Part shown: positions 40,446 to 49,333 of the stretch, piece after piece
Numbering within the stretch: the stretch's first letter is position 1
Layout of the letters: the number at the start of each line of letters is the position of its first letter
From: Microvirga vignae
GTDB taxonomy: Bacteria > Pseudomonadota > Alphaproteobacteria > Rhizobiales > Beijerinckiaceae
Direction of reading: 5' to 3'
DNA length: 57,642 bases
Assembly: GCF_001017175.1 (NCBI RefSeq)
Contig: NZ_LCYG01000018.1
Span: 1-57,642 of the forward strand
The notes under the pieces: generated by a model
Told to the model about the DNA's origin: nothing
The model's input: the letters and a program-made list of their open reading frames with translations, nothing else
Database searches by the model: none
Made by a program: the position numbers and the translations under genes

Positions 40446-41819
40446 TCAGGTCGACTGCCGCTGCCGTCCGCTCGTGCGCCCGCCGGGCGCCGTGCCGGCC
40501 GTCGTGCCCGCCGGGCCGCTGCCCGGATTGCCGCTTGCGGCGGCCGCATCGCCCGCTTCAGTGCCCGTCCTGTGACCGCCCTGCCTCTGGCCGACGCGCA
40601 GGTTGTTCTGCACATGCGTGACGCCCGATACGGACTCGGCGATGTCCTCGGCCCAGCGCTTCTCGTTGCGGTCGCGCACCGTGCCGGTGAGCGTCACCTC
40701 GCGGTTCTGCACTGCGACTTCGATCTCAGACGCGTCGACACGCACATCGTCGCTGAGCCGCTCGCTCACATCCTCACGAATGCGATCATCGGAGCGCTGA
40801 TAGTTGCGCGGGCCGCGTCCGCGATGATCTTCGCGGCGCACCTCGCCACGGCTGGCCGTGGCATCATTGCCGAAGCGCGTGTTGCCGGGGCCCATGCCGT
40901 AATTGCTGTGATCGCGCCGCTCGTTCACCAAAGACCAGGTGCGCTCGCGATCCTGCATGAGACGATCATTCTCGCTGCTGTCGTCACCGGGACGCGCTCG
41001 CTCGCCGGTGACCGTCGAGACGCCGTAGTGCCTCGGCTGATAGCCGCGCCCGGCGGAGCCGCGTCCAGCGTAAGGGTCACCGTAGCTCTGATAGCCTTCG
41101 CCGCCGAAGCCGCCGCGCATCCGTGCGTCGCGCATACCTTCTTCGCCCGGATAGCCGAAACTGCCGAAGGCCGCGCGCACGTCATCCTCGTCGCGGAAGC
41201 GGAACTCGACGCCGCCACGCCTTTCATCGCGCTCTGCATATCTGCGGCCGCGTTCACGATAATCGTGCGGGCGATGGCACCAGTCGTCGTCCTCCCGGCT
41301 CAAGCGACGATCCAATTCCTGTCGCTCGTCACCCGTCAGAGGTGCCTGTCCGCCTCTTCGTGTCTGATCGGCGCGGGCGCTTGTCGGTGTCCCGCTGCGA
41401 TCAGGCTCGGAGGGCATGGAAATGCGGTGCAGGGCGCGGCCGGCATCCTGCTCGTCGTCGGTCGCGAGATCTCCGAGCGCGACGATGCCGACGAGGTGCT
41501 TGTCGTGATCGACGACGGGCAGGCGCCGGATCTGGTGATCGCTCATCAGCTGCACGATGTGGCCCACATCGTCGTCGTCGAAGCACCACCAGACCTCCTC
41601 AGACATGACATCGCGCACTCGGGTGGTGTCGGGCGGAAGGCCGGCGGCGGTGGCGCGCGTGGTGATATCTCTATCCGTGATCATGCCGCGCAGGCGTCGT
41701 CCGTCACAGACGGGCAGCACGCCGACATTCATTTCATCCATCAGCCGCGCGGCCTCCTGAATGGTTCTGTCGGGCGAGACCACGCGCACGTTACGGGTCA
41801 TGATGTCTGAAATTCTCAT
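40446..41819 (-). CDS. CBS-BON fusion protein with long disordered linker
   Basis: A 457-residue protein. The ATG at 41819 has GAGAGGG nine bases upstream. The first 120 residues are two CBS motifs (RISDIMTRNVRVVSPDRTIQ, RRLRGMITDRDITTRA, then QIRRLPVVDHDKHLVGIVAL). Residues about 130-360 are rich in R, D, G and E and look disordered. A BON domain near 370-430 (DVRVDASEIEVAVQNREVTL) and a low-complexity tail rich in G, A, T and S follow. CBS modules bind nucleotides and BON domains bind membranes or partner proteins. Such fusions are seen in Hyphomicrobiales and are linked to stress, but the role is not established. Confidence 0.9.
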   Translation of the reverse strand: MRISDIMTRNVRVVSPDRTIQEAARLMDEMNVGVLPVCDGRRLRGMITDRDITTRATAAGLPPDTTRVRDVMSEEVWWCFDDDDVGHIVQLMSDHQIRRLPVVDHDKHLVGIVALGDLATDDEQDAGRALHRISMPSEPDRSGTPTSARADQTRRGGQAPLTGDERQELDRRLSREDDDWCHRPHDYRERGRRYAERDERRGGVEFRFRDEDDVRAAFGSFGYPGEEGMRDARMRGGFGGEGYQSYGDPYAGRGSAGRGYQPRHYGVSTVTGERARPGDDSSENDRLMQDRERTWSLVNERRDHSNYGMGPGNTRFGNDATASRGEVRREDHRGRGPRNYQRSDDRIREDVSERLSDDVRVDASEIEVAVQNREVTLTGTVRDRNEKRWAEDIAESVSGVTHVQNNLRVGQRQGGHRTGTEAGDAAAASGNPGSGPAGTTAGTAPGGRTSGRQRQST

Positions 41820-41917
41820 GAGCTTCATCCCTCTCAAAGCCGCGCCTTGAAAGGTTGAGGCATGCCCGGCGCGACCGATGACTAGCGTTCGGTCAATGCG
41901 GCGAGGGCGGAAAAGGT

Positions 41918-42856
41918 TCAGGGAGCGGCCCTGGCGAGCACTTCGATATCGCGATCGAGGCCGCTCTCGACCTTGAATTCCTTCGTGTAGACCTTGCCCT
42001 CGTGACGGGCGATCAGAACATATTCGCCTTCCGCCAGAGTAACGGAGGGGAAGGCGCCGATGGCTTCGCGGATCACGTCGCCGCCGGGGGTCAACACGCT
42101 GAAGGCCGTGCCGGCGAAAGCCTCGCCGCCCTCGGAAGCCACGAGCTTGAGCGTGACGGTCGCTGCGCGGTGGTTCAGGGTCGCTTCCGTGACCTTGCCG
42201 GATTCCACCTTCAGGTCGCTGCGCATGATGGCGTTGGCGTCTCCGTAGGTTGAAACCACGTGATAGGTGCCCTCGGGGAGGCGGATCACGTCGTTCGGCT
42301 TGGCATTAGCAATGACGAGCCGTCCTTCCGAGTTCTGGGCTTCCGGCACATAAACGGAGAAGGTCACACGGTTCTGGCCGATCGGGCTTTCGCCAACTGC
42401 GCCTTTCAGCCTGAGCGCTCCTGCGCTCACGACGAGGCGCTCGTTGAGGTTTCCGGATTGCACGGTGATGCGCTTGGAGGCGCTGGCAAAGCCATAGGCC
42501 ACATGCACGATGTAGTTGCCCGGAGCCAATGTGAAGCTCGGCGTCGGGCTGCTGGACCGGGCGACGATGTTCGGCTGGGAGGTGTCGCCTCTATCCTCGA
42601 AGACTCGCCAGACGAGACCGGAGCGGATCGGCTCGTTGCTCTCGGCAAAGATTGCGCCCGCATTGACCACCACCTGTTTCAGAGCCAGCGGAGGCGGAGG
42701 GCTCTGCGACAGAGAGGGCACACCAAGAGGGGGCGGCGGGCCGAAGGGCTGGGGAGCCCCTCCGAGGGGCTGCGTGAGCGTCTGCGCCGAGGCGGCAGAG
42801 GCCGTCAGGCAAACCAGCAGGCTCAAGGCAGAGAGGCGTGGGTTCAGGAACGTCAT
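41918..42856 (-). CDS. Exported hypothetical protein with beta-sandwich repeats
   Basis: A 312-residue secreted protein. The signal peptide LSLLVCLTASAASAQ is followed by a proline-rich segment of about 35 residues. Three or more units repeat the pattern LAPGNYIVHVAYGFASASKR, LPEGTYHVVSTYGDANAIMR and LAEGEYVLIARHEGKVYTKE, which look like PEGA/carboxypeptidase-regulatory type beta domains. It should act in the periplasm or at the surface. It is 21 bases downstream of the YfhO-like gene on the same strand, suggesting a shared transcript and an envelope role. Confidence 0.75.
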   Translation of the reverse strand: MTFLNPRLSALSLLVCLTASAASAQTLTQPLGGAPQPFGPPPPLGVPSLSQSPPPPLALKQVVVNAGAIFAESNEPIRSGLVWRVFEDRGDTSQPNIVARSSSPTPSFTLAPGNYIVHVAYGFASASKRITVQSGNLNERLVVSAGALRLKGAVGESPIGQNRVTFSVYVPEAQNSEGRLVIANAKPNDVIRLPEGTYHVVSTYGDANAIMRSDLKVESGKVTEATLNHRAATVTLKLVASEGGEAFAGTAFSVLTPGGDVIREAIGAFPSVTLAEGEYVLIARHEGKVYTKEFKVESGLDRDIEVLARAAP

Positions 42857-42877
42857 CAGAAGAGAACAAATGTCCTG

Positions 42878-45322
42878 CTATCGCACAGGCGTGGCGACGG
42901 CGGTTTGGATCGGCTTGTCCTCTGTGTCCACGAGATCGGAAGCCGCCGCAACCAAATTCTCAAGGGACAGGGGCCGGAACTCGAACTCGACCTTGTGCTT
43001 GCCCGCCGGCACTTCCACCCCGCGGAACAGCAGGTTGGCGCGGAGCACCGGGCGGCGCTCGCCGTCGACGCTCGCCTCCCAGCCCGGATAATAGATGTCG
43101 TGCAGCACGAGAACGCCGTGTTCGGAGGCCTCAACTTCGAGAGTGACGGAGTTCCTCATGTAGCTGACGATCCGCACCTTGCTCTCGGACTTATCGGCAA
43201 CAGGACGGACAGGAGCATAGTGAGCCTTGAGCAGGGGCATGCTCTCCTGGTCGATCAGCGCTTCCGTCTCACGGTTGAAGTCGGGTAGTTCCTCCTGACC
43301 AAGGACCATTTCCGAATCCACGGCTTGGACATGATGGGCCACATAGGCGCGCCGGCCGGCCGAGTTGAGTCGATAGATCCACATCTTGCCCGTGCCATAG
43401 ACGACTTCGGCGTCGGTCAGGCGCGGGAAGTGGCGAGGCAGTTTCTGAACGGGCCGGTCGAGGACGAGGTAGTCGAGGCCGAGCAGGCCCGCGAGCTCGC
43501 ATTCATAACCCCGGAACGAGGTCGGGAACTGGCGCAGGTTCGGATCCTCGGCATTCTCGCCTGGCCCGATGGCTCGCTCGTAATCGGCCAAGCGCAGGGG
43601 ATTGTAGCCGATGATGTCCTCGATCTCGAGGACCATGGAGGCGTTCTGCCAGGAGCCTTTCAGCCCTAAAATCTCCACGCGGGGATACTCACCCTGCCTG
43701 TGGCGCTCCGCCAGCTCTCGCTTGAGGATCTGCAGGCCCTGCAATTGTTCGGGCGGCAATTGGGTGAAGACCGTATAGCGTCCTGCGGGCTCTGCATTGA
43801 GAGCCGAGGCGGCATGGCGGCTGATGAGCTCGGCACCGGTCAGAGCCACGAGTGCGAACGCAACGGCCTCGCGCCTGTAGGCCGAGCCGCCCAGCTTGAT
43901 CACAAGTCCCATGACGAGAATGGCTGCCAAGAGGCCGCCACCAGCCTCGGTCAGGGTCGACGGAACTTGCCCGCCTTTGACGGCGAAGGCGAGAGCGCTC
44001 GCCAAGGCGGCAATAACGAGGGCCACCGCCAGGGCCGGCAGTGCGATGCGGAGCTGGCCGAGGGCCGCCTTGCTCCAGCTCGGCAGCCCCTCTGTCGCAT
44101 AGCGATGGACAAGGTAACCGGACGAGAAGGCGAGCGCGATGTTGATCAGGAAAGTGGCGTCCGCCGGACGGCGGTAGAGGTTCACGCCCGGCATATGATC
44201 GAAGATCACTTCGAAACCGGGGGTGTAGCGACCAAGCGCATAGAGGATCGCCAGCAGGCCAACCACGAGGAAGAACCGGAATTCGCGTGCGAAAAGCCGT
44301 CCACCCGCGATGCCGTGCCAGAGAATGAAGAGGGCCGGGATCGTGCCGATGAAGAGGTAATTGGTGGCCCGGTCGGTCCAAGTGCCTTCGGACAGGCTAT
44401 GCCAGTCAGGTCCCCAGTAATCGTAGGTCCAGCGCAGCGACCCGAAGATGTTCCCGAAGAGAATCGTCGCAAGACTCTCGGGAGGCAGGGAGCCCATGGC
44501 CGCCACGCCGAACCCGAAGGAGGGTCGGGTCGAGGTGGCAAGGAACTGCATGGTCAGGATGACCGGCACCGTCAGCAGCGCGCCGCCAATCAGAGCCATC
44601 GTCATCAGAAGGCCCAGACGCGAGCGCAGATAGGCGAAGGGCTTCTGAGCGGTCCAGAGGCGGTGCGCGGCCACGCCGATCAGGGTCAGAGCGCAGAGAA
44701 AGGCCACCTGATCGCGCCCGATCACCATCAGGGCGGCGCTGACGGCGAAAAGCACGCCATAGAGATAGGAGAGCCGGTCCAGGGCCTCTTCGAGCAGCCA
44801 GAAGGCGAGCGGAAAGAAGCCGTAGCTGAGGATCATGCCCGTGTGCTGCAGACGGGCGGTTGCCGAGCCGCCGAGCATGAACACGATCGCCGCCGCCACT
44901 GCTCCCGACCAATGCCAGCCGCGCCGGCGAAAGATCGGCAGGAAGGCCAGAGCACCGGGCAGGAAATGGGCAAAGACCACCAGGTCGAACAGCTCCATGG
45001 AAGGGTGAGGCTTGAGCCAGCCGAACAGGAGCATGGTGGGCGTGAACAGAAGCGATTGCGGATCGGCGGCGGAGGGGTGGCCGCCGAAATGGTAAGGGTT
45101 CCAGAGGGGCAGTTCGCCGTGGGCGAGGGCCGCGCCGAGATAGCGCAGGGTGGGGTAGAACTGGTTCTTGGAGTCCCAGGGGACCACGGAGCCGGTCAGG
45201 GGCCAGATGGCGGCTGCTAGCGCCCAGGCAATCAGGATGAGGCCAAGGGCCAGAAAGGTCTGGCGTCTGGACCATTCCAGGCTTGGGGTGGGATCATCGG
45301 ATCCGAGCAAGGATGTCTGCAT
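42878..45322 (-). CDS. YfhO-family polytopic membrane protein
   Basis: An 814-residue protein. More than ten hydrophobic helices fill the first 500 residues. The early loop WDSKNQFYPTLRYLGAALAH then LPLWNPYHFGGHPSAADPQS fits the YfhO/GT-C type fold (YfhO, PF09586), whose members act on or move glycosyl lipid substrates. The C-terminal 250 residues form a soluble beta-rich domain ending near SLENLVAAASDLVDT. In Gram-positives YfhO acts in teichoic acid glycosylation; in this organism the substrate is unknown. The exported beta-repeat protein is next in the operon. Confidence 0.82.
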   Translation of the reverse strand: MQTSLLGSDDPTPSLEWSRRQTFLALGLILIAWALAAAIWPLTGSVVPWDSKNQFYPTLRYLGAALAHGELPLWNPYHFGGHPSAADPQSLLFTPTMLLFGWLKPHPSMELFDLVVFAHFLPGALAFLPIFRRRGWHWSGAVAAAIVFMLGGSATARLQHTGMILSYGFFPLAFWLLEEALDRLSYLYGVLFAVSAALMVIGRDQVAFLCALTLIGVAAHRLWTAQKPFAYLRSRLGLLMTMALIGGALLTVPVILTMQFLATSTRPSFGFGVAAMGSLPPESLATILFGNIFGSLRWTYDYWGPDWHSLSEGTWTDRATNYLFIGTIPALFILWHGIAGGRLFAREFRFFLVVGLLAILYALGRYTPGFEVIFDHMPGVNLYRRPADATFLINIALAFSSGYLVHRYATEGLPSWSKAALGQLRIALPALAVALVIAALASALAFAVKGGQVPSTLTEAGGGLLAAILVMGLVIKLGGSAYRREAVAFALVALTGAELISRHAASALNAEPAGRYTVFTQLPPEQLQGLQILKRELAERHRQGEYPRVEILGLKGSWQNASMVLEIEDIIGYNPLRLADYERAIGPGENAEDPNLRQFPTSFRGYECELAGLLGLDYLVLDRPVQKLPRHFPRLTDAEVVYGTGKMWIYRLNSAGRRAYVAHHVQAVDSEMVLGQEELPDFNRETEALIDQESMPLLKAHYAPVRPVADKSESKVRIVSYMRNSVTLEVEASEHGVLVLHDIYYPGWEASVDGERRPVLRANLLFRGVEVPAGKHKVEFEFRPLSLENLVAAASDLVDTEDKPIQTAVATPVR

Positions 45323-45595
45323 GTCTTTAACAAACGGCGCTGCGCAAATAGATCATTTCTCCCTCCAGCCAGCCGTCGGGCTCGCTGCAGGAAGGAGCCT
45401 GCTTGGCGGATCACCGCACTCCCCCTATACATCCGTTGCCGTTTGTTGACTGTGCAACGGCATTACGTCCTGGAACGCCCGTGTTTCTCAACAGCAGCAA
45501 GACGGCGAGACCAAGGCAAAACCCGAGCCCCCACCTGCACCCTTGCGGGAATTCACGAGCATTGTTCCACATTATCCGAGTTGGATGAAGACCCC

Positions 45596-46159
45596 ATGAA
45601 TGAAAGCCTTTCCCTCCTTATGAGCCGCCGCTCCGTGCCGCCGCGCTGGCTGGGGGAGCCGGGTCCGAGCGCTCAAGACGTCGAGACCATGCTCACTGTG
45701 GCGGCCCGGGTGCCGGACCATGGCAAGCTGGTGCCCTGGCGTTTCATCCTCATCGAAGGCGAAGCCCGGCAGCGGCTGGGGGAGGTTCTCGCCAAGGCCT
45801 TTCAGGCCGATAACCCCGACACCGATGCTACGATGATCGCTGCCGAGCGGGGGCGCTTCTCCCAAGCTCCGCTCGTGGTGGCGGTGGTCTCACGCGTCGT
45901 GCCGCATGTGAAGATCCCAGAATGGGAGCAGGTGCTCTCCGCCGGTGCCGTCTGCATGAACCTTCTGAATGTGGCCAATGTCCTGGGCTACGGCGCGTCC
46001 TGGCTGACAGGCTGGGCGGCGTTCGACCGCCGGGTGCTCGATGCCTTGGGCCTTGCCCCAAGCGAGCGTATCGCAGGGTATGTCCATATCGGCACGGCTA
46101 CGGAAAACCCCACCGATCGCGACCGTCCGAACCTCACCGATATCGTCACGCGGTTTTAA
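45596..46159 (+). CDS. Nitroreductase family protein
   Basis: A 187-residue flavoprotein of the YdjA-like type: SLLMSRRSVPPRWLGEPGPS holds the FMN-phosphate arginines, AARVPDHGKLVPWRFILIEG the usual W-R-F motif, and GYGASWLTGWAAFD the C-terminal FMN contact. It is expected to form a dimer with FMN and reduce nitro or quinone groups with NAD(P)H. The start is the ATG at 45596; the frame is open far upstream without a site. A flavin reductase-like gene follows within five bases. Confidence 0.9.
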   Translation: MNESLSLLMSRRSVPPRWLGEPGPSAQDVETMLTVAARVPDHGKLVPWRFILIEGEARQRLGEVLAKAFQADNPDTDATMIAAERGRFSQAPLVVAVVSRVVPHVKIPEWEQVLSAGAVCMNLLNVANVLGYGASWLTGWAAFDRRVLDALGLAPSERIAGYVHIGTATENPTDRDRPNLTDIVTRF

Positions 46160-46163
46160 GCGC

Positions 46164-46772
46164 ATGTTCTACGAGACATCGAGTAACGCCCACGGCCTGC
46201 CGCACGATCCCTTCAAGGCCATCGTGACACCCCGTCCCATCGGCTGGATTACCACCATGAGCGCGAAGGGAGAGATCAATCTGTCTCCCTATTCCTTCTT
46301 CAACGCGATTGGTGAGCGCCCGCCGATGGTGGCGTTCTCGTCGGCAGGCAAGAAGGATGCGCTTACCTTCATCGCGGAGACGAAGGAGTTCGTCTGCAAT
46401 CTCGCGACCTACGATCTGCGCGAGCAGATGAATGCCACCTCGGCCGTCTTGCCGCGCGGCGTGAACGAGATGGAGCATGCGGGCCTCAAAGCCGCTCCAT
46501 CTCGGCTGGTGAAGCCGCCGCGTGTGGCGGATGCTCTCGCGGCGCTCGAATGCAAGTGGATGCAGACCGTGCCGCTCGTGCCGTTGGAGGGTGGCGAGCC
46601 GTCCTACTATCTCGTGATCGGGCAGGTGGTCGGCGTCTATATCGACGACCGCTACATCGTGAACGGCCTAGTGGACACGGCCGCCATGCGTCCCATCGCG
46701 CGCTCAGGGTATCGCGATTATTTCGTCGCGACGCCGGAGACGAAGTTCTCGATCACGCGACCGGGTGGTTAG
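46164..46772 (+). CDS. Flavin reductase family protein
   Basis: A 202-residue FMN-binding split-barrel protein. The N-terminus HDPFKAIVTPRPIGWITTMS is the family signature (TPRPIGW), followed by NLSPYSFFNAIGERPPMVAF and YDLREQMNATSA. It starts five bases after the nitroreductase stop, so both are likely translated from one mRNA and may work on related flavin chemistry. The precise substrate is unknown. Confidence 0.9.
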   Translation: MFYETSSNAHGLPHDPFKAIVTPRPIGWITTMSAKGEINLSPYSFFNAIGERPPMVAFSSAGKKDALTFIAETKEFVCNLATYDLREQMNATSAVLPRGVNEMEHAGLKAAPSRLVKPPRVADALAALECKWMQTVPLVPLEGGEPSYYLVIGQVVGVYIDDRYIVNGLVDTAAMRPIARSGYRDYFVATPETKFSITRPGG

Positions 46773-47641
46773 GTCCGCCCGGCCCGCCTCAACAGCCTCT
46801 CGGCGCGCAGCAGATGCGGGCGGTCGAGCATCTCGCCATTGACGCCGACAACGCCTGCGCCCGGGTTGGCCTTGAAAGCCTCGATCACCGCTTTCGCGCG
46901 TTCAATCGCTTCAGGCGACGGCGTGAAGGCCTCGTTGATGACGGGCACTTGTGCCGGGTGGATCGCCATCTTCGCCACGAAACCGTCGCGGCGCGCGGCG
47001 TGACACTCCGTAGCGAGACCTTCCATGTCGCGGAAATTCGTGAACACGGTATCGATGGCGTCGACACCCGCTGCTGTTGCTCCAAGGAGTGTCAGCGAGC
47101 GGACGAGGCGGTAGGGATCGGTGTAGACACCGTTCTCGTCGCGATTGGCTTCCGCGCCGAGGTCTGCGGACAGATCCTCGCCGCCCCAGGTGAGGCCCAT
47201 GAGGCGGTGGCTCGCACCCCCGAAGGTGCCGAGTGCGAAGACGCCCGATGCATTTTCCGTCGCGATGGCGAGAATGCGAGTTCCGCCATCCTCCAATCCG
47301 AATTCCGCTTCGCGCACGGCGAGCTTCGCGCCGAGATGCGCGACATCCGCGCCGCCGATGGTCTTGGGCAGAACAATGCCGTCAGGCGCGGCTTTCATGA
47401 TGCCGTCGAGATCCGCATCGATCATGCCCGTGGTGAGGCCGTTCACGCGCACATAGAAGCGCGGGCGCCCGGACTTGGAGTGATGCTCGGCGACGAATTC
47501 CGAAGTGATGCGTCGCGCTTCTTCCTTGGCATTCAGATCGACGGAATCTTCCAGGTCGATGAGGAGTGCATCGGCTCCTGAAGTGAGGGCCTTTTCGAGC
47601 TTCTTCTGGCTGTCGCCGGGGACGAAAAGCAGAGAGCGCAT
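46769..47641 (-). CDS. HpcH/HpaI-CitE family CoA ester lyase or thioesterase
   Basis: A 290-residue TIM-barrel protein. RSLLFVPGDSQKKLEKALTS and ALLIDLEDSV give the entry strand and acidic metal ligand. Glutamates in IATENASGVF and the GGEDLSADLG motif are the CitE/malyl-CoA lyase signature. Length favours the shorter malyl-CoA thioesterase or CitE-like branch over the 320-residue malyl-CoA lyase. It overlaps the MaoC-type gene by one base, so the pair is coupled and probably acts on C4-C5 acyl-CoAs. The exact reaction cannot be told from sequence alone. Confidence 0.85.
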   Translation of the reverse strand: MRSLLFVPGDSQKKLEKALTSGADALLIDLEDSVDLNAKEEARRITSEFVAEHHSKSGRPRFYVRVNGLTTGMIDADLDGIMKAAPDGIVLPKTIGGADVAHLGAKLAVREAEFGLEDGGTRILAIATENASGVFALGTFGGASHRLMGLTWGGEDLSADLGAEANRDENGVYTDPYRLVRSLTLLGATAAGVDAIDTVFTNFRDMEGLATECHAARRDGFVAKMAIHPAQVPVINEAFTPSPEAIERAKAVIEAFKANPGAGVVGVNGEMLDRPHLLRAERLLRRAGRT

Positions 47642-48120
47642 CACGCATTCCTCTTGCGCATGAAAGCCTGACGGCGGCACTCGGCAACGAGCGTGCCATC
47701 CTGCTTGTAGGCGCGGTGGATGAACTCGACGATGCCCGCATTCGGGCGCGACTTCGATTCACGCTTGTCGGCGATTTCCGTCGTCACGTGGACGGTGTCG
47801 CCCTCGAAGAGCGGCGCGGGAAATTTCACGTCCGTCATGCCCAGATTGGCGATGGTGGTGCCGACCGTCGTGTCGTTGACGGAGATGCCGATCATGAGGC
47901 CCAGCGTGAACAGCGAGTTCATGAGCGGCTTGCCCCACTCGGTTTCGGTCGCGCAGAAATGCGCGTCGATGTGGAGCGGCTGCGGGTTCAGCGTCATGTT
48001 GGAGAACAGCATGTTGTCCATCTGCGTCACCGTCCTTGTCAGACGGTGCTTGATGGTGGTCCCCACCACGAAGTCCTCGAAATAGAGGCCGCCGCGCGGG
48101 TGTCTATTCTCATCGTTCAT
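47641..48120 (-). CDS. MaoC-family (hot-dog) dehydratase
   Basis: A 159-residue single hot-dog domain. The hydratase 2-type active site appears as NPQPLHIDAHFCATETEWGK (D and H), followed by NSLFTLGLMIGISVNDTT and the strand FEGDTVHVTTEIADKRESKS. It should add or remove water on an enoyl-CoA such as a mesaconyl-type substrate; longer mesaconyl-CoA hydratases are two-domain, so this one would act as a dimer. It is coupled with the CitE-like gene downstream. Confidence 0.88.
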   Translation of the reverse strand: MNDENRHPRGGLYFEDFVVGTTIKHRLTRTVTQMDNMLFSNMTLNPQPLHIDAHFCATETEWGKPLMNSLFTLGLMIGISVNDTTVGTTIANLGMTDVKFPAPLFEGDTVHVTTEIADKRESKSRPNAGIVEFIHRAYKQDGTLVAECRRQAFMRKRNA

Positions 48121-48172
48121 AACGCTGTCCTCCTTGTTACGGAAAGGGCATGTTGTTCACGCCTCTTCGAAA

Positions 48173-48946
48173 TCAATAACCGAACTGCTCCCGCAGAATC
48201 CGCTCGTCCAGGCTGTGGCCGGGATCGTGCAGCATGACGAGGTCGACGCTTCTGTCCATGGAAACCTGCACGCGGGACACGTTGCGGAACTCCGTGTGGT
48301 CCGCCACCGCACTCACTGGGCGGTTTTCCGCCTCCAGCACTTCGACCTCGATCCTGGCGTGATCCGGCAGCAGCGCACCGCGCCAACGGCGGGGGCGAAA
48401 GGCGGAGATCGGCGTGAGCGCGAGAAGGGGTGAGTTCAGCGGCAGGATCGGGCCGCCCACGGAGAGATTATAAGCCGTCGACCCGGCTGGCGTGGCGACG
48501 AGAATGCCGTCCGCAATGAGTTCGGGAATGCGCACCTTGCTGTCGATGCTCACGCGAAGTTTGCCCGCCTGGTAGGTCTGGCGCAGCATGGAGACCTCAT
48601 TGATGGCACGGGCCGTATGCGCCACGCCGTGGACGTCCCAGGTGACCATGAGGAGCGGGTGCACGACGCTGCGCTCCGCATTCTCCAGGCGTTCGAACAA
48701 CTCGTCTTCCCGGAACTCGTTCATCAGGAAGCCGACCGTGCCCTTGTTCATGCCGTAGATGGGCTTCCCCGCGCCCATGGTGGCATGCAAGGTCTGCAGC
48801 ATCAGGCCATCGCCGCCGAGCGCCACGATCACGTCTGCTTCCTCCGGGGGGACGTTCTCATAGCGGCTCATCAGGGCATGAAGCGCGCTCTGCGCATCAG
48901 GCGCGGCGCTGGCCACCAATGCAATCTTGTTGAAACGACGGGCCAT
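48173..48946 (-). CDS. nadK: NAD kinase
   Basis: A 257-residue enzyme that phosphorylates NAD to NADP with ATP. The GGDG motif is in [18 protein letters not shown], with [20 protein letters not shown] and [20 protein letters not shown]. The start at the ATG at 48946 is chosen because [13 protein letters not shown] is the usual first strand; upstream residues are hydrophobic and unsupported. It is divergent from cutA with about 50 bases between the starts. Confidence 0.95.
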   Translation of the reverse strand: MARRFNKIALVASAAPDAQSALHALMSRYENVPPEEADVIVALGGDGLMLQTLHATMGAGKPIYGMNKGTVGFLMNEFREDELFERLENAERSVVHPLLMVTWDVHGVAHTARAINEVSMLRQTYQAGKLRVSIDSKVRIPELIADGILVATPAGSTAYNLSVGGPILPLNSPLLALTPISAFRPRRWRGALLPDHARIEVEVLEAENRPVSAVADHTEFRNVSRVQVSMDRSVDLVMLHDPGHSLDERILREQFGY

Positions 48947-48998
48947 GCCCAGATACCCTCGCTGCGCCTGAAAAAAGGCTACGAAGCACAGGCATAGC

Positions 48999-49322
48999 AT
49001 GGATCGGCCACTTCTCGTCTATACGACCTTTCCCGATGTGGACACCGCCCTTTCGATTGGGGAAACCCTCGTTCGTGACGGCCTGATCGCCTGCATCAAC
49101 GTGCTGCCGGGGATGCGCTCGGTCTATGCCTGGAAAGAGGCGGTCGAGCATGGGGAGGAAGCGGTCGGCATCCTCAAAACCCGAAAGGGCCTGCAGGACA
49201 AGGTCCATCAGGCCTTGAAGGACCGGCACCCTTACGAGACGCCGGTCATCTTTTTCATCGAGCCCTCGGGGGCGGATGCCGCCACCCTGGACTGGCTGAT
49301 CGGAGAGACGTCGGGCGGCTGA
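48999..49322 (+). CDS. cutA: Divalent-cation tolerance protein CutA
   Basis: A 107-residue trimeric ferredoxin-like fold protein. [36 protein letters not shown] and [11 protein letters not shown] are the CutA signatures. It is linked genetically to copper and other metal tolerance, while the biochemical role remains debated. It converges on the MBL-fold gene with an 11-base gap. Confidence 0.95.
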   Translation: MDRPLLVYTTFPDVDTALSIGETLVRDGLIACINVLPGMRSVYAWKEAVEHGEEAVGILKTRKGLQDKVHQALKDRHPYETPVIFFIEPSGADAATLDWLIGETSGG

Positions 49323-49333
49323 GCCGTCGCCCG

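Noticed and set aside
40572..41810. 412-codon plus-strand frame opposite the CBS-BON gene
   Set aside because: Shadow of a gene with clear CBS and BON motifs; no ribosome site.
43700..45220. 506-codon plus-strand frame opposite the YfhO-like gene
   Set aside because: Shadow frame: composition dominated by E, Q, G and R with no hydrophobic core, whereas the opposite strand encodes a clear membrane protein.
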